From Bryobacteraceae bacterium (GTDB lineage: Bacteria; Acidobacteriota; Terriglobia; Bryobacterales; Bryobacteraceae), in the NCBI GenBank assembly GCA_025928545.1, contig JAICJH010000035.1:1-64000 (forward strand): 64,000 bases of DNA, given 5' to 3'. The notes beneath the pieces were generated by a model. That model was given only the letters and a program-made list of their open reading frames with translations. It was not told the origin of the DNA and did no database searches. Positions 16,204 through 26,961 of the stretch are shown here, piece by piece (the stretch's first letter is position 1; each line of letters starts with the position of its first letter). The translations under genes were made by a program, and so were the position numbers.

Positions 16204-17377
16204 CGCTCATGCAATCGGCCGCCATTTGACCGGAAACGAAGTCTATGTCCGTAGCTTGCTGCGGGAATTTGCCACTCTCGATGCCGAATCGGAGTTTGTT
16301 GCCTTCGTTTCGGAGCCCGGCGCGGATCGTTTCGTGCCCCGTCGCTTCCAAACTCACCAGGTTGCATCCAATCCGTATCTTCGCCTTTGCTGGGATCTTT
16401 CGAGCGGCGTCGCAACTGCGCGGCCCGACCTCCTGCACGTCCAGTACACCGCCCCGTTGATCAATCGCGTACCGGTCGTCGTCACTGTTCACGACGTCAG
16501 CTTCATTGAGAACCCCGAATATTTTCCGGCTCTCCGCCGCACACAACTTCGGTTTAACGTTGCCCGAACGGTGAAACTGGCCTCGCGCATCATCACCGTC
16601 AGCGAGTTCTCGCGCGATGCGATCCTCCGAACTTACAAGGTTTCACCCGCCAAGGTTTGCGTAATCCCGAATGCGGTGAGTCCCGATTTCAGAGTCGTCG
16701 CGCGTGGCCGCGCCGTGAAAAACGTGCAGGAACGCTTCGGAATCGACAAGCCGTTCATCTTCTCCGTGGGCGATTTGCAGCCTCGCAAGAACCACATCGG
16801 GCTCATTGCAGCTTTCGCCGGCCTCGTCGCTGCCCATCCGCACCTGAAGCATGACCTGGTCCTCGCCGGTCAAAATACGTGGTTTACGCCTCGCGTTCGC
16901 GCCGCCGCCCAGGCTTCCGGCGTTGCCTCGCGGATTCATTTCACCGGCTTTGTCACGGATGCTGACCTGGTCCAGCTTTATAACGCCAGCGACTGTTTCA
17001 TCTTTCCGTCGTTTTACGAAGGCTTCGGCCTCCCGATTTTGGAAGCCATGGCTTGCGGCCGCGCGGTAGCCTGCTCCAACACCTCAGCCATGCCGGAAGT
17101 GGCGGAGGGCGCCGGTCTGCTTTTCGACCCGCGCAACCCCACCAGCATCCAGCGCGCAATGGCGGATATTCTGCTCGATTCCGAACTTCGCGAGCGCATG
17201 GAGAGCCGTGGCCTCCAGCGGGCTGCGCAGTTCAACTGGCGCAAGAGCGCCCGTGCAACTCTGGACGTCTATCGCGAAGTGATAGCCGAGCGCACTCTTC
17301 TTGCTGAACCGGTCGCAGCCCGGCAGCACTCTGAGGGAACCGTTGCAGCGCCGGTGCGTCCAACAACAAAACGATGA
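16187..17377 (+). CDS. GT4-family glycosyltransferase (third of three)
   Basis: GT-B retaining glycosyltransferase of 396 aa. It starts MRIAVDAHAIGRHLTGNEVY; the acceptor domain has VTVHDVSFIENPEYF, and the donor domain has FSVGDLQPRKNHIGLIAAF and YEGFGLPILEAMACGRAVA with the E-x7-E pair. The ATG at 16187 is preceded by GAGG at 6-base spacing and starts the first beta strand; an upstream in-frame ATG lies inside the previous gene. It is most similar in layout to the mannosyl- or rhamnosyltransferase-type GT4 group, but specificity is not determinable. ATGA overlap with the DUF3108 gene. Confidence 0.87.
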   Translation: MRIAVDAHAIGRHLTGNEVYVRSLLREFATLDAESEFVAFVSEPGADRFVPRRFQTHQVASNPYLRLCWDLSSGVATARPDLLHVQYTAPLINRVPVVVTVHDVSFIENPEYFPALRRTQLRFNVARTVKLASRIITVSEFSRDAILRTYKVSPAKVCVIPNAVSPDFRVVARGRAVKNVQERFGIDKPFIFSVGDLQPRKNHIGLIAAFAGLVAAHPHLKHDLVLAGQNTWFTPRVRAAAQASGVASRIHFTGFVTDADLVQLYNASDCFIFPSFYEGFGLPILEAMACGRAVACSNTSAMPEVAEGAGLLFDPRNPTSIQRAMADILLDSELRERMESRGLQRAAQFNWRKSARATLDVYREVIAERTLLAEPVAARQHSEGTVAAPVRPTTKR

Positions 17378-18108
17378 GAATCGCTACACTCCGGTTGGCC
17401 GCGCTGCTTGGAATCGCGGTCGTTCAATCCGGCTATCCTCAGGCCTCCGCGCCCGCCGCTCCAGCCAAACCGGTCCTCAAAGGTTTCCCGTTCACCAACG
17501 AAAGCCTCTCCTACACAGCCAACTGGCCGAGTGGCATCAGTCTCGGCGAGGCCCATCTGTCCGCAACCAGCACAACCGCCGGCTGGCATTTTGAACTGGG
17601 TCTCGATGCAGCCATCCCCGGCTTCGCCGTCAAAGACACTTACAAAAGCACAGCTGCTGCCGATCTCTGTTCGGATACGTTCAGCAAAGATTACGTGCAT
17701 GGTGCGCACAAGAGCAGCGAAACGGTCACCATCGATAAGCAGGCCTCCATCGCGTCTCGAATGCCAGCCAATAAGGTCGGCGAGAGTAAAACCAATGTGC
17801 CCGCCTGCGTCCGCGATGCCCTGACTTTTCTCTACTATGCGCGCCGCGAAATGGGACAGGGCCGCGTTCCCGTCGCTCAGGAAATCGTCTTCGGGGCCAT
17901 TTACAATGGCAGTTTCCAGTACACCGGAGCCGAAACCATCACCGTGAGCAACAAGAAAGTTCTGACGGACAAGCTAATCTGCCATATCAAAGGCCCGGCG
18001 TCGGACGTTCAGTTCGAAGTCTACTTTGACCGAGACCCGGCCCGCACCATTGTCGCCGTGAAGGTCCCTCTCCCCATGGGTAAATTCTCCCTGGAGTTGG
18101 TCCGCTGA
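17374..18108 (+). CDS. Secreted DUF3108-domain protein within the glycan operon
   Basis: Exported protein of 244 aa with a signal peptide (cleavage near YPQAS). The DUF3108 domain starts FPFTNESLSYTANWPSGISLGEA and ends with strands containing FEVYFDRDPARTIVAVKVPL. DUF3108 proteins are periplasmic lipocalin- or LolA-like beta proteins without a defined function. The start overlaps the previous stop (ATGA) and its own stop overlaps the next gene, so it is bound into the glycan operon. It may assist periplasmic steps of export; that is inference from position only. Confidence 0.75.
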   Translation: MRIATLRLAALLGIAVVQSGYPQASAPAAPAKPVLKGFPFTNESLSYTANWPSGISLGEAHLSATSTTAGWHFELGLDAAIPGFAVKDTYKSTAAADLCSDTFSKDYVHGAHKSSETVTIDKQASIASRMPANKVGESKTNVPACVRDALTFLYYARREMGQGRVPVAQEIVFGAIYNGSFQYTGAETITVSNKKVLTDKLICHIKGPASDVQFEVYFDRDPARTIVAVKVPLPMGKFSLELVR

Positions 18109-20093
18109 GTCGTCTGCGCATCGCTTTCTTTTCGCCGATGCCGCCCTCGAAAAGCGGAATTGCCGATTATTCCGAAGCCCTTGTCGAGGAGCTCTCGAAG
18201 CTCGCCGATATCGAAATCTTCGATTCCGCCCCGAAGAAATTCGACCCCGCCCGCTTCGACGCCATCCTCTATCACATCGGCAATAATCCTCACCACGATT
18301 TCGTTTACGAAACCGCCCTGCGCAATCCAGGCTGCGTTGTGATGCACGAAGCCAATCTGCACCACCTCGTCGCCCATCTCACGATCGTGCGCGATGACTG
18401 GGACGGCTACCTCGCGGAGTGTGAATTCGATGGCGGTGCCCGCGCTCTGGAATTTGCCCATCGTGTTCGTCGCCTCGAAGTTGGTCCCGATTACGAAGGC
18501 GTGCCGATGACCCGCCGTCTGCTCGCCGCGTCCAAATCCGTCATTGTGCACAGCGATTTCGTCGCCCGCCTCACGCGCGAGCAGGGCTTTACCGGACCTA
18601 TCGCCACGATCCCGCACGGCGTCTGGCTGCCGCAGGTTGACCGCAATGCCATTCGTCACGAACTCGGTCTCGATGAATCCACTCCTTTGATTGGCGCCTT
18701 TGGGCACATCAAGCCCTACAAGCGGATAGGCGAATCGCTGCGCGCCTTCCGCCGTCTCATCAAACTGGAACCCCGTGCTCGCATGATCCTGGTCGGCGAG
18801 CCTCATCCTGAATTTCCGGTCGATCAGTTGATCCGCACCCTGGGACTGCGCGAACATGTCCGCCTCATTGGTTTTGCCGGGATCGACAAATTTGTCGGCT
18901 ATATGGGCGCCTGCGACATCATTCTCAACCTGCGCTTCCCCACGGTTGGAGAAACCTCCGGCTCGCTCCAGCGTGCGCTCGGCCTGGGCAAAGCCGTCAT
19001 CGTCAGCGACGTCGGATCCTTCTCCGAACTGGCTGACGATATATGCCTGAAAGTTCCCCCCGGTCCGGGTGAAGAAGATCTGATCTTCGAATACCTGAAT
19101 GTCCTCGTCTCAAAGCCCGATCTCGCGCAGGCCATGGGCGAACGGGCCAGGCAATGGGTGGCCACGGAGTGCAATTGGGCCACCGTCGCCAACAGCTACC
19201 TGAATTTCCTACGGAACCCAACCTCGGGCACCCCGAAGACCTCCGCCGCCGCAGTCGGGCGCGCAATCGAGCCCGCGGCTGCCGTTCCGCCACCGCCTCC
19301 TCAGCCTCCGGTTGCGATTGACGACATCACCACCTGGGTATCTTCTGAAGGTCGCTCCTATGCGGCCATCCACAAATCACGCTTCGTTCACACCCTCGAA
19401 ATCACGCCGCCCGGCGATGAGACGCAGTCCGTACTTGAAATGGGAGCGTACATGCAAATTACCGCGCCCCTGAAATTCCAGCTCGGCTACGGTTATGTCC
19501 GCGGCTGTTATTACGGCAAACTCGGCCGGGTCGATCACAAGAAAATAACGTCGGATTCCGGCGAAGTCTTTGAATGCGATATCGACCACTTCGATGCCGA
19601 GAAAGACATCTACCCCTATCCGGACGCCTCCTTCAACACCGTGCTCTGCTGCGAACTGCTGGAGCATCTTTTCGAAGATCCGATGCACATGATGACCGAG
19701 ATAAACCGCATCCTGAAGCCCGGTGGTCACCTCGTGCTGACCACCCCCAATATCGGATCTCTCCGTTCCGTATCCGCCATCCTGCTGGGCTACCATCCTT
19801 CCTTTTTCCCCGCCTATATTCGACCCCGCGTGGAAGGCGAGGAAACCGAAGCGCGCCACAACCGCGAGTACGTCCCCATGGAAATCCAGCATCTCCTCAC
19901 CGATTCCGGCTTTGAAATGGTTCGCCTCGAAACCGGCGAATTCCTCGACGAGCCGCATCCCGAATTCGGCTGGGTCACTCATCTCCTGAAGCGATACAAT
20001 CTGAGCCACAACCTGCGCGGCGACGGCATCTACGCAGTTGCGCGCAAAGCCGGCGCGGTGAAAAACCGCTGGCCCGCCTGGCTATACTCGTAG
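18105..20093 (+). CDS. GT4 glycosyltransferase fused to a SAM methyltransferase
   Basis: Two-domain enzyme, about 662 aa. Residues about 1-375 are a GT-B glycosyltransferase (IAFFSPMPPSKSGIADYSEA; GAFGHIKPYKRIGESLRAF; FPTVGETSGSLQRALGLGKA). A Pro-rich linker at about 385-405 leads to a class I SAM-dependent methyltransferase (about 430-600; VLEMGAYM, CCELLEHLFEDPMHMM, ILKPGGHLVLTTPN). The product may be a methyl-capped glycan. The first ATG (18138) would remove the first strand. A CTG at 18105 restores LSRLRIAFFSP, overlaps the upstream TGA as CTGA and has GGAG 8 bases upstream, so CTG is the preferred start. Motif I of the methyltransferase is degenerate. Confidence 0.8.
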   Translation: MSRLRIAFFSPMPPSKSGIADYSEALVEELSKLADIEIFDSAPKKFDPARFDAILYHIGNNPHHDFVYETALRNPGCVVMHEANLHHLVAHLTIVRDDWDGYLAECEFDGGARALEFAHRVRRLEVGPDYEGVPMTRRLLAASKSVIVHSDFVARLTREQGFTGPIATIPHGVWLPQVDRNAIRHELGLDESTPLIGAFGHIKPYKRIGESLRAFRRLIKLEPRARMILVGEPHPEFPVDQLIRTLGLREHVRLIGFAGIDKFVGYMGACDIILNLRFPTVGETSGSLQRALGLGKAVIVSDVGSFSELADDICLKVPPGPGEEDLIFEYLNVLVSKPDLAQAMGERARQWVATECNWATVANSYLNFLRNPTSGTPKTSAAAVGRAIEPAAAVPPPPPQPPVAIDDITTWVSSEGRSYAAIHKSRFVHTLEITPPGDETQSVLEMGAYMQITAPLKFQLGYGYVRGCYYGKLGRVDHKKITSDSGEVFECDIDHFDAEKDIYPYPDASFNTVLCCELLEHLFEDPMHMMTEINRILKPGGHLVLTTPNIGSLRSVSAILLGYHPSFFPAYIRPRVEGEETEARHNREYVPMEIQHLLTDSGFEMVRLETGEFLDEPHPEFGWVTHLLKRYNLSHNLRGDGIYAVARKAGAVKNRWPAWLYS

Positions 20094-20108
20094 CCGTCGG
20101 CCTCTTTC

Positions 20109-22507
<2,399 letters not shown>

Positions 22508-22533
22508 TGAGGGCCACGGCGCTCATCTGTTTC

Positions 22534-23333
22534 CTATCGGGGCCGCCGCCGCGGCTCTTCCTGTTGAACGGCGCCGTCGGGTCCGACCTGGCTGGCCACT
22601 TTTGCCGACGGGATGAAGTTGAGCGTCTCCGTCAATGCCGTGGGCTTTATCCAGAGGTTCTTCCCGAATACGATCTGCATCAAATCGTTGACATCGTAAA
22701 TAACACGGCCGTCCGTCCTGAAAAAGTCGCCAACCATGTTTACTGCCGATAAAGCGACTGCCTTTCCGGATCGGCAGACAACGTAGCCAGAAACGCAACA
22801 GGGTCTACAGGGAAATAAGGGAAGATGGAATGCGCGATGTCGTTCCGGTAGTACCGGACGTTGTCCAGCATGTTCGCGGCCCGAACCAGCGCAGTGACAG
22901 TTGGGTTCGGGATGGTTTGATCGCCCCAGGCCATCTGGAATAACACCGGCTTCTGCGGCATCCCGGGTAGCGGTGAAGCCGTGAAGCGAGGAGCCCAAAC
23001 CACCGGGTCGGCGTTAATCGTGATCCACTCGGCGCGTTCAAAAAAATCCTGAAGCTCTATAGCGCCGGGTATGTTGTTCACCACTGGCGGCAGATCGCGG
23101 TATACATAATTCTCGTTAAAGCTGGTTCCCTGATTCAGCAGCGACGGAACATGCCCCGGCAGCACAATAGCGGTGAGCAGCGGCAACAAAGAAACCGATT
23201 GGCGAAGCATATCGAACACTGTCGCGCCCGCCTCCTGAAAGGCAGCGGCACGAACCGAGGGTTCCAGAGCCATGACACTGGACATGGGATTGCGGCCCTC
23301 CACTGAATGGTTGCGGAGCAAGTTCGAATTCAT
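22534..23333 (-). pseudogene. Remnant of a large alpha/beta-hydrolase-like protein, truncated and frameshifted
   Basis: The minus-strand frame 22740-23333 (197 codons) reads GRNPMSSVMALEPSVR, VVNNIPGAIELQDFFERAEW, VLFQMAWGDQTIPNPT and YYRNDIAHSIFP. I recognise this as the C-terminal part of large secreted hydrolase-like proteins (usually several hundred residues longer). It stops after PERQSLYRQ, but the neighbouring frame continues in register with MVGDFFRTDGRVIYDVND and LPETLNFIP-like sequence (LTETLNFIPSAKVAS). The break near 22740 therefore looks like a frameshift. The N-terminal part, with signal peptide and catalytic serine region, is absent. Best read as a decayed gene between pobA and the DUF1080 gene. 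Confidence 0.65.
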
Positions 23334-23415
23334 TTGTCTTTACACAATACAGCTTGCTATGGTGCGTCTCAACACAATGTTTCCAGACGATTCGATATCA
23401 TAATTGCGGACATCC

Positions 23416-24099
23416 ATGCGCCAGATTTGTCTCCTCCTGCTCGCCGTAAGCGCCGCCACAGCCCAAACAGGCAAAATCCCGCAGGGCTTCACCCCGATCT
23501 TCGACGGCAAGACCCTCAAGGGCTGGCATCTCAGCCGGACCGTTCACCACGGCACAACCGGTAATGTTTTTGTGGAAAACGGAGAGATTACCCTCAAACA
23601 GCGCCCCTACGGGCAAGGTGGCCTGCTCCTGACCGACAAGAAATATCACAACTTTGAATTCTACGTGGAAGTGAAAGAGGCCTGGGGCTGTAACAGCGGT
23701 CTCTTTTTGCGATCCACCGAAGGCGGGTCCGCCTACCAGATCGAACTCGATCAAACCCGCGGCTCCGGTAATCTTCTCGGTGAAAATATGCGCGTCTCAA
23801 AAACCGCGCAGGCCGCCGAGATTGCGAAGGTGTGGAAACTCGACGACTGGAACTCCTTCCGCATCCGCATGGAAGGCGACGCCCCTCACATTACGCTCTG
23901 GGTGAACGACGTCCTCATGTGGGACGTCGAAGAACCCGTGAACGACAAAATCGCCGATGAGGTGGATGGCATGATCGGCCTCCAATTGCATTGGGGGTCC
24001 ACTTACGCGCCGGCCGAGGGCTCTTTCAATATGTCGCAAAACTGGAAGCCGGACGCGGCCTACAAATTCCGCGCTATCGGCATTAAGGAGCTGAAGTGA
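23416..24099 (+). CDS. Secreted DUF1080 / 3-keto-disaccharide hydrolase domain protein
   Basis: Exported concanavalin-like beta-sandwich protein of 227 aa. A signal peptide (cleavage near ATAQT) is followed by the DUF1080 opening FTPIFDGKTLKGWHLS, then GGLLLTDKKYHNFEFYVEVK, GCNSGLFLRSTEGG and a C-terminal GMIGLQLHWGS. The domain binds or hydrolyses sugars, including 3-keto-glycosides, in soil bacteria and Planctomycetes. The ATG at 23416 starts the signal peptide; a TTG four codons upstream is less likely. Its stop overlaps the next start (TGATG). It opens a run of five same-strand genes that look like carbohydrate use. Confidence 0.83.
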   Translation: MRQICLLLLAVSAATAQTGKIPQGFTPIFDGKTLKGWHLSRTVHHGTTGNVFVENGEITLKQRPYGQGGLLLTDKKYHNFEFYVEVKEAWGCNSGLFLRSTEGGSAYQIELDQTRGSGNLLGENMRVSKTAQAAEIAKVWKLDDWNSFRIRMEGDAPHITLWVNDVLMWDVEEPVNDKIADEVDGMIGLQLHWGSTYAPAEGSFNMSQNWKPDAAYKFRAIGIKELK

Positions 24100-25001
24100 T
24101 GAGGTTCCTGCTGATCGCGGTAACGTGCATCGCCTCACTGCACGCCCAGGAGCCGACGTACACCGATAAAGCCGGAATCGAATACGTCCTGATCAAACCC
24201 GGCAGCTTTCAGGTCGGCGTCTTTCAGCCCGTATGCCCCTCCGAGGCAGCCGCCGCAACACCGGCGGCGCCTGCACGGGGACCAGCCGCAGCTTCCGGCG
24301 CCAGCGGCCGCGGAGGACGTGCCGGCGGAACCAGACCTCCCGCCGACTCTCGCACTCTCTGGACCCCTCAGGACTATCGCACCTGCGAAGAGCTCGTGAA
24401 GCGCGACTCGTCCCCCGGCTTCACCGTCGAAATCAAAAAGCCGTTTTACATCGGCAAGTATGAAGTCACCCAGGGGCAGTGGAAGAAGATCATGGGTAAT
24501 AATCCCTCCGTGTTCCAGGGCAGCAAAGTGAAAGACGACGCCGACAAACATCCGGTAGACAGCGTCACCTGGGCCGATACCCAGGCCTTCCTGAAGAAAC
24601 TCAACACGATCGAAAAGTCTAAGCTCTTCCGCCTTCCCACGGAGTTCGAATGGGAGTATGCAGGCCGGGCCGGCGAGCCGGGCCAGACCAGTTGGACGGA
24701 AATCCGCCAGGTCGCCTGGGAGCAGCTGGGCAGCCAAAAAGGAACCACGCAAATGGTCGGAACCAAGCCGCCCAACGCGTGGGGTCTGTACGACATGCTC
24801 GGCAACGTCTGGGAATGGGTGACGGATTTCTATAACGAGAAGCTCTTCGCCGATCCGGTCCCGCCCAAATCCGGATCGCAGCACGTCCTCAAGGGCGGTG
24901 GCTTTGTCTCTGACGTCAAGAACGTCATTTACGCCACCCACGGAGCCGGGCCTGGCGACGGCTGGGATGTCGGTTTCCGCGTTGTTCGGGACGTGAAATA
25001 G
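24099..25001 (+). CDS. Secreted SUMF1/FGE-sulfatase-domain protein with low-complexity insert
   Basis: Secreted protein of 300 aa in the formylglycine-generating-enzyme-like superfamily. Motifs: KPFYIGKYEVTQGQWKKIMG, HPVDSVTWADTQAFLKKLN, RLPTEFEWEYAGRAG, GLYDMLGNVWEWVTDFY. The C-terminal part has no cysteine pair, so copper-dependent formylglycine formation is unlikely; many such proteins have other or unknown roles. An Ala/Gly/Arg/Pro-rich insert (about residues 46-85, encoded at 24240-24350) interrupts the domain near its start. AAGGAG at 24085-24090 gives ideal spacing to the ATG at 24099, overlapping the DUF1080 stop. Next gene 3 bases away. Confidence 0.82.
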   Translation: MRFLLIAVTCIASLHAQEPTYTDKAGIEYVLIKPGSFQVGVFQPVCPSEAAAATPAAPARGPAAASGASGRGGRAGGTRPPADSRTLWTPQDYRTCEELVKRDSSPGFTVEIKKPFYIGKYEVTQGQWKKIMGNNPSVFQGSKVKDDADKHPVDSVTWADTQAFLKKLNTIEKSKLFRLPTEFEWEYAGRAGEPGQTSWTEIRQVAWEQLGSQKGTTQMVGTKPPNAWGLYDMLGNVWEWVTDFYNEKLFADPVPPKSGSQHVLKGGGFVSDVKNVIYATHGAGPGDGWDVGFRVVRDVK

Positions 25002-25004
25002 GAT

Positions 25005-25325
25005 ATGGAACGCGTCTGCTTTCTGCTTCAGGTAAGGCCCGAACGGCTGGTTGAATACAAGGAACGTCACCAGCATGTCTGGCCGGAGATGCTTGCGGCC
25101 CTCACCGAAACCGGCTGGCGCAACTACTCATTATTCCTGCGCGGTGATGGCCTCCTCATCGGCTATCTGGAAACCGAAAGTTTCGCGAAATCTCTACGAG
25201 ATATGGCTGCCACCGAGGTCAACGCGCGCTGGCAGCGCGAAATGGCGCCTTTCTTTCTGAGCCAGGCCGGCCGTCCTGACGAAGTGATGGAACGAATCGA
25301 AGAAGTTTTTCACTTAGCCGTGTGA
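25005..25325 (+). CDS. rhaM: L-rhamnose mutarotase family protein
   Basis: Small ferredoxin-like protein of 106 aa matching RhaM/DUF718, which interconverts alpha and beta anomers of L-rhamnose. It has VRPERLVEYKERHQHVWPEM (catalytic His region), a W-R-N-Y-S-L-F strand and the C-terminal FHLAV tail. Length is near that of E. coli RhaM (104). It begins 3 bases after the SUMF1-like gene. With a TIM-barrel epimerase and DUF1080 protein nearby, it supports a role of this run in deoxy-sugar use. Assignment to rhamnose rather than fucose is by overall sequence pattern. Confidence 0.85.
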   Translation: MERVCFLLQVRPERLVEYKERHQHVWPEMLAALTETGWRNYSLFLRGDGLLIGYLETESFAKSLRDMAATEVNARWQREMAPFFLSQAGRPDEVMERIEEVFHLAV

Positions 25326-25350
25326 GAACAAACGGTTGTAGAATACCCTC

Positions 25351-25737
25351 ATGAAATTCGCTCTATGCACGCTGTTTCTGGCCTTGGGCTTGATGGCTCA
25401 GTCGCCTGCCAACTCCATTGCCGGAAAGTGGCACTTAGTGGAACTGTCCGACGATGAGGTGGTTGTCCCCCGACACCGTGTGGACTTCGTTTTCCGGACA
25501 AAAGGCACTGTACTTTCCGGAGCGGTCATCAACAGGAACACAGGTGAAGATATTCCGCTGGCGAACATCAGGTTAGACGGTAACGTGCTGACGGTCCGGT
25601 TGGCCGATTCGAAGGGTAAGCCCGGTACCGCCGTTCTCACGATGACAGCGTCAGGCGATAAGTTCGTGGGCCGTTATACCAGCCTCGCATCGGAGCCTTC
25701 CGGCCCTCTTTTAAAGCTTGTTCGCTTTCGCGAATAA
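25351..25737 (+). CDS. Small secreted protein of unknown function
   Basis: 128-residue exported protein: a signal peptide (MKFALCTLFLALGLMAQS) and then about 110 residues of predicted beta strands (AGKWHLVELSDDE, HRVDFVFRTKGTVLSGAVI, VLTVRLADSKG, KFVGRYTS). The layout resembles a lipocalin-like or TIGR03067-like small barrel, but no family is certain. There are no catalytic residues to point to. It lies 25 bases after rhaM on the same strand and 48 bases before the TIM-barrel gene. Confidence 0.6.
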   Translation: MKFALCTLFLALGLMAQSPANSIAGKWHLVELSDDEVVVPRHRVDFVFRTKGTVLSGAVINRNTGEDIPLANIRLDGNVLTVRLADSKGKPGTAVLTMTASGDKFVGRYTSLASEPSGPLLKLVRFRE

Positions 25738-25785
25738 AGCGCCGGCTTCCAGGGCCGATCATGTACTCTAATTAGAGGCAAAACG

Positions 25786-26958
25786 ATGCAACGACGAAAA
25801 TTTCTCGCCACCACGCTGGCCACGACCGCTGCGTCGGCCGTCTCCCGAAGCGCCAGCGCACAGACGGCTGCCCCAAAGGTCCCCGTGCGAATCGGCGTCG
25901 ATGTCTACAGCATCCAGTCACAGAATTTCACGCCCTTTCAAACGCTCGATTACTGCAAGGGTCTCGGTGTCAAGGTCGTCCACTTCAGCGAAATCCGCTT
26001 TCTCGGCAATCTCGAACCGGAGAATCTGAAGAAGGTCCGCGCCTACGCGGATAACCTTGGGATCGACTGCGAGATCGGCATGCGGTCCATTTGCCCCACC
26101 TCCACCATGTTCGATGCAGCCCAGGGCACGGCTGAAGAGCAGTTGGGCAAAATGATTGCGTCGGCGAAGATCATGGGCTCGCCGGTCGTTCGCTGCGTGC
26201 TCGGCAGTGCCAGTGAACGCTCCAGCCAGCTTCCGCTCGAAGGCCACATCGCCAATACCATCAAAGTCCTGAAAAACATTCGCAGTCAGGCGATGGACAA
26301 CAACGTAAAGATCGCCATCGAGAACCACGCCGGCGACATGCAGGCGCGCGAACTGAAGACGCTGATCGAAGGAGCCGGTAAGGAATTCGTCGGAGCCTGC
26401 ATCGATTCCGGTAATCCGTTGTGGACTCTCGAAAGCCCGCACCTGACGCTCGATACTTTGCATCCCTATGTGCTGACCAGCCACGTCCGTGACAGCTATG
26501 TCTGGATGAGTCCGTACGGCGCGGCCGTCCGCTGGTGCCGCACGGGTGAAGGCAACATCGGGATCGACAGCTACATTAAGAAATACTCCGAACTTTGCCC
26601 CGGCCGCGCACTGTCCGCGGAAGTGATCGTTCAGCCCAACCCGCGCATTCTGGCGGTTCACGATCCGAAGTTCTGGGCCCCCTACAAGAGTACGCCGGCC
26701 TGGGAGTACGAACAGTTCCTCGAACTGGTGGAAAAGGGTGTTGTGCCGCCTGGTGGCGCCAATGCCGGAGCGCCAAACCCCGGTGGTCCGGGTGGCGGCG
26801 GCGGTGGACGAGGAGCCGCCGGTGGCAGCGGTGGACGTGGCGGCGGTGCTGGCCGCCCGCCAGTAAGCCCCGAAGTGCTGGCGCAGCGCAATGCCACCCA
26901 GCGCGAAGATCTCGAAGTGTCTATTAAGTACACGCAGGCGCTCGTCGCCCGTCTCTGA
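25786..26958 (+). CDS. Tat-exported sugar isomerase/epimerase-like TIM barrel with Gly-rich insert
   Basis: Xylose-isomerase-like AP-endonuclease-2-superfamily protein of 390 aa. A Tat-type signal (MQRRKFLATTLATTAASA) precedes the barrel. Likely metal ligands are in KIAIENHAGD (Glu), GACIDSGN (Asp), TSHVRDS (His) and LSAEVIV (Glu). Between the barrel and the last helix lies a Gly/Arg/Ala/Pro-rich stretch (about residues 322-362, coded at 26749-26870). The enzyme probably isomerises or epimerises a sugar in the periplasm. AGAGG precedes the ATG by about 8 bases. The next gene follows after 3 bases. Confidence 0.82.
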   Translation: MQRRKFLATTLATTAASAVSRSASAQTAAPKVPVRIGVDVYSIQSQNFTPFQTLDYCKGLGVKVVHFSEIRFLGNLEPENLKKVRAYADNLGIDCEIGMRSICPTSTMFDAAQGTAEEQLGKMIASAKIMGSPVVRCVLGSASERSSQLPLEGHIANTIKVLKNIRSQAMDNNVKIAIENHAGDMQARELKTLIEGAGKEFVGACIDSGNPLWTLESPHLTLDTLHPYVLTSHVRDSYVWMSPYGAAVRWCRTGEGNIGIDSYIKKYSELCPGRALSAEVIVQPNPRILAVHDPKFWAPYKSTPAWEYEQFLELVEKGVVPPGGANAGAPNPGGPGGGGGGRGAAGGSGGRGGGAGRPPVSPEVLAQRNATQREDLEVSIKYTQALVARL

Positions 26959-26961
26959 TAA

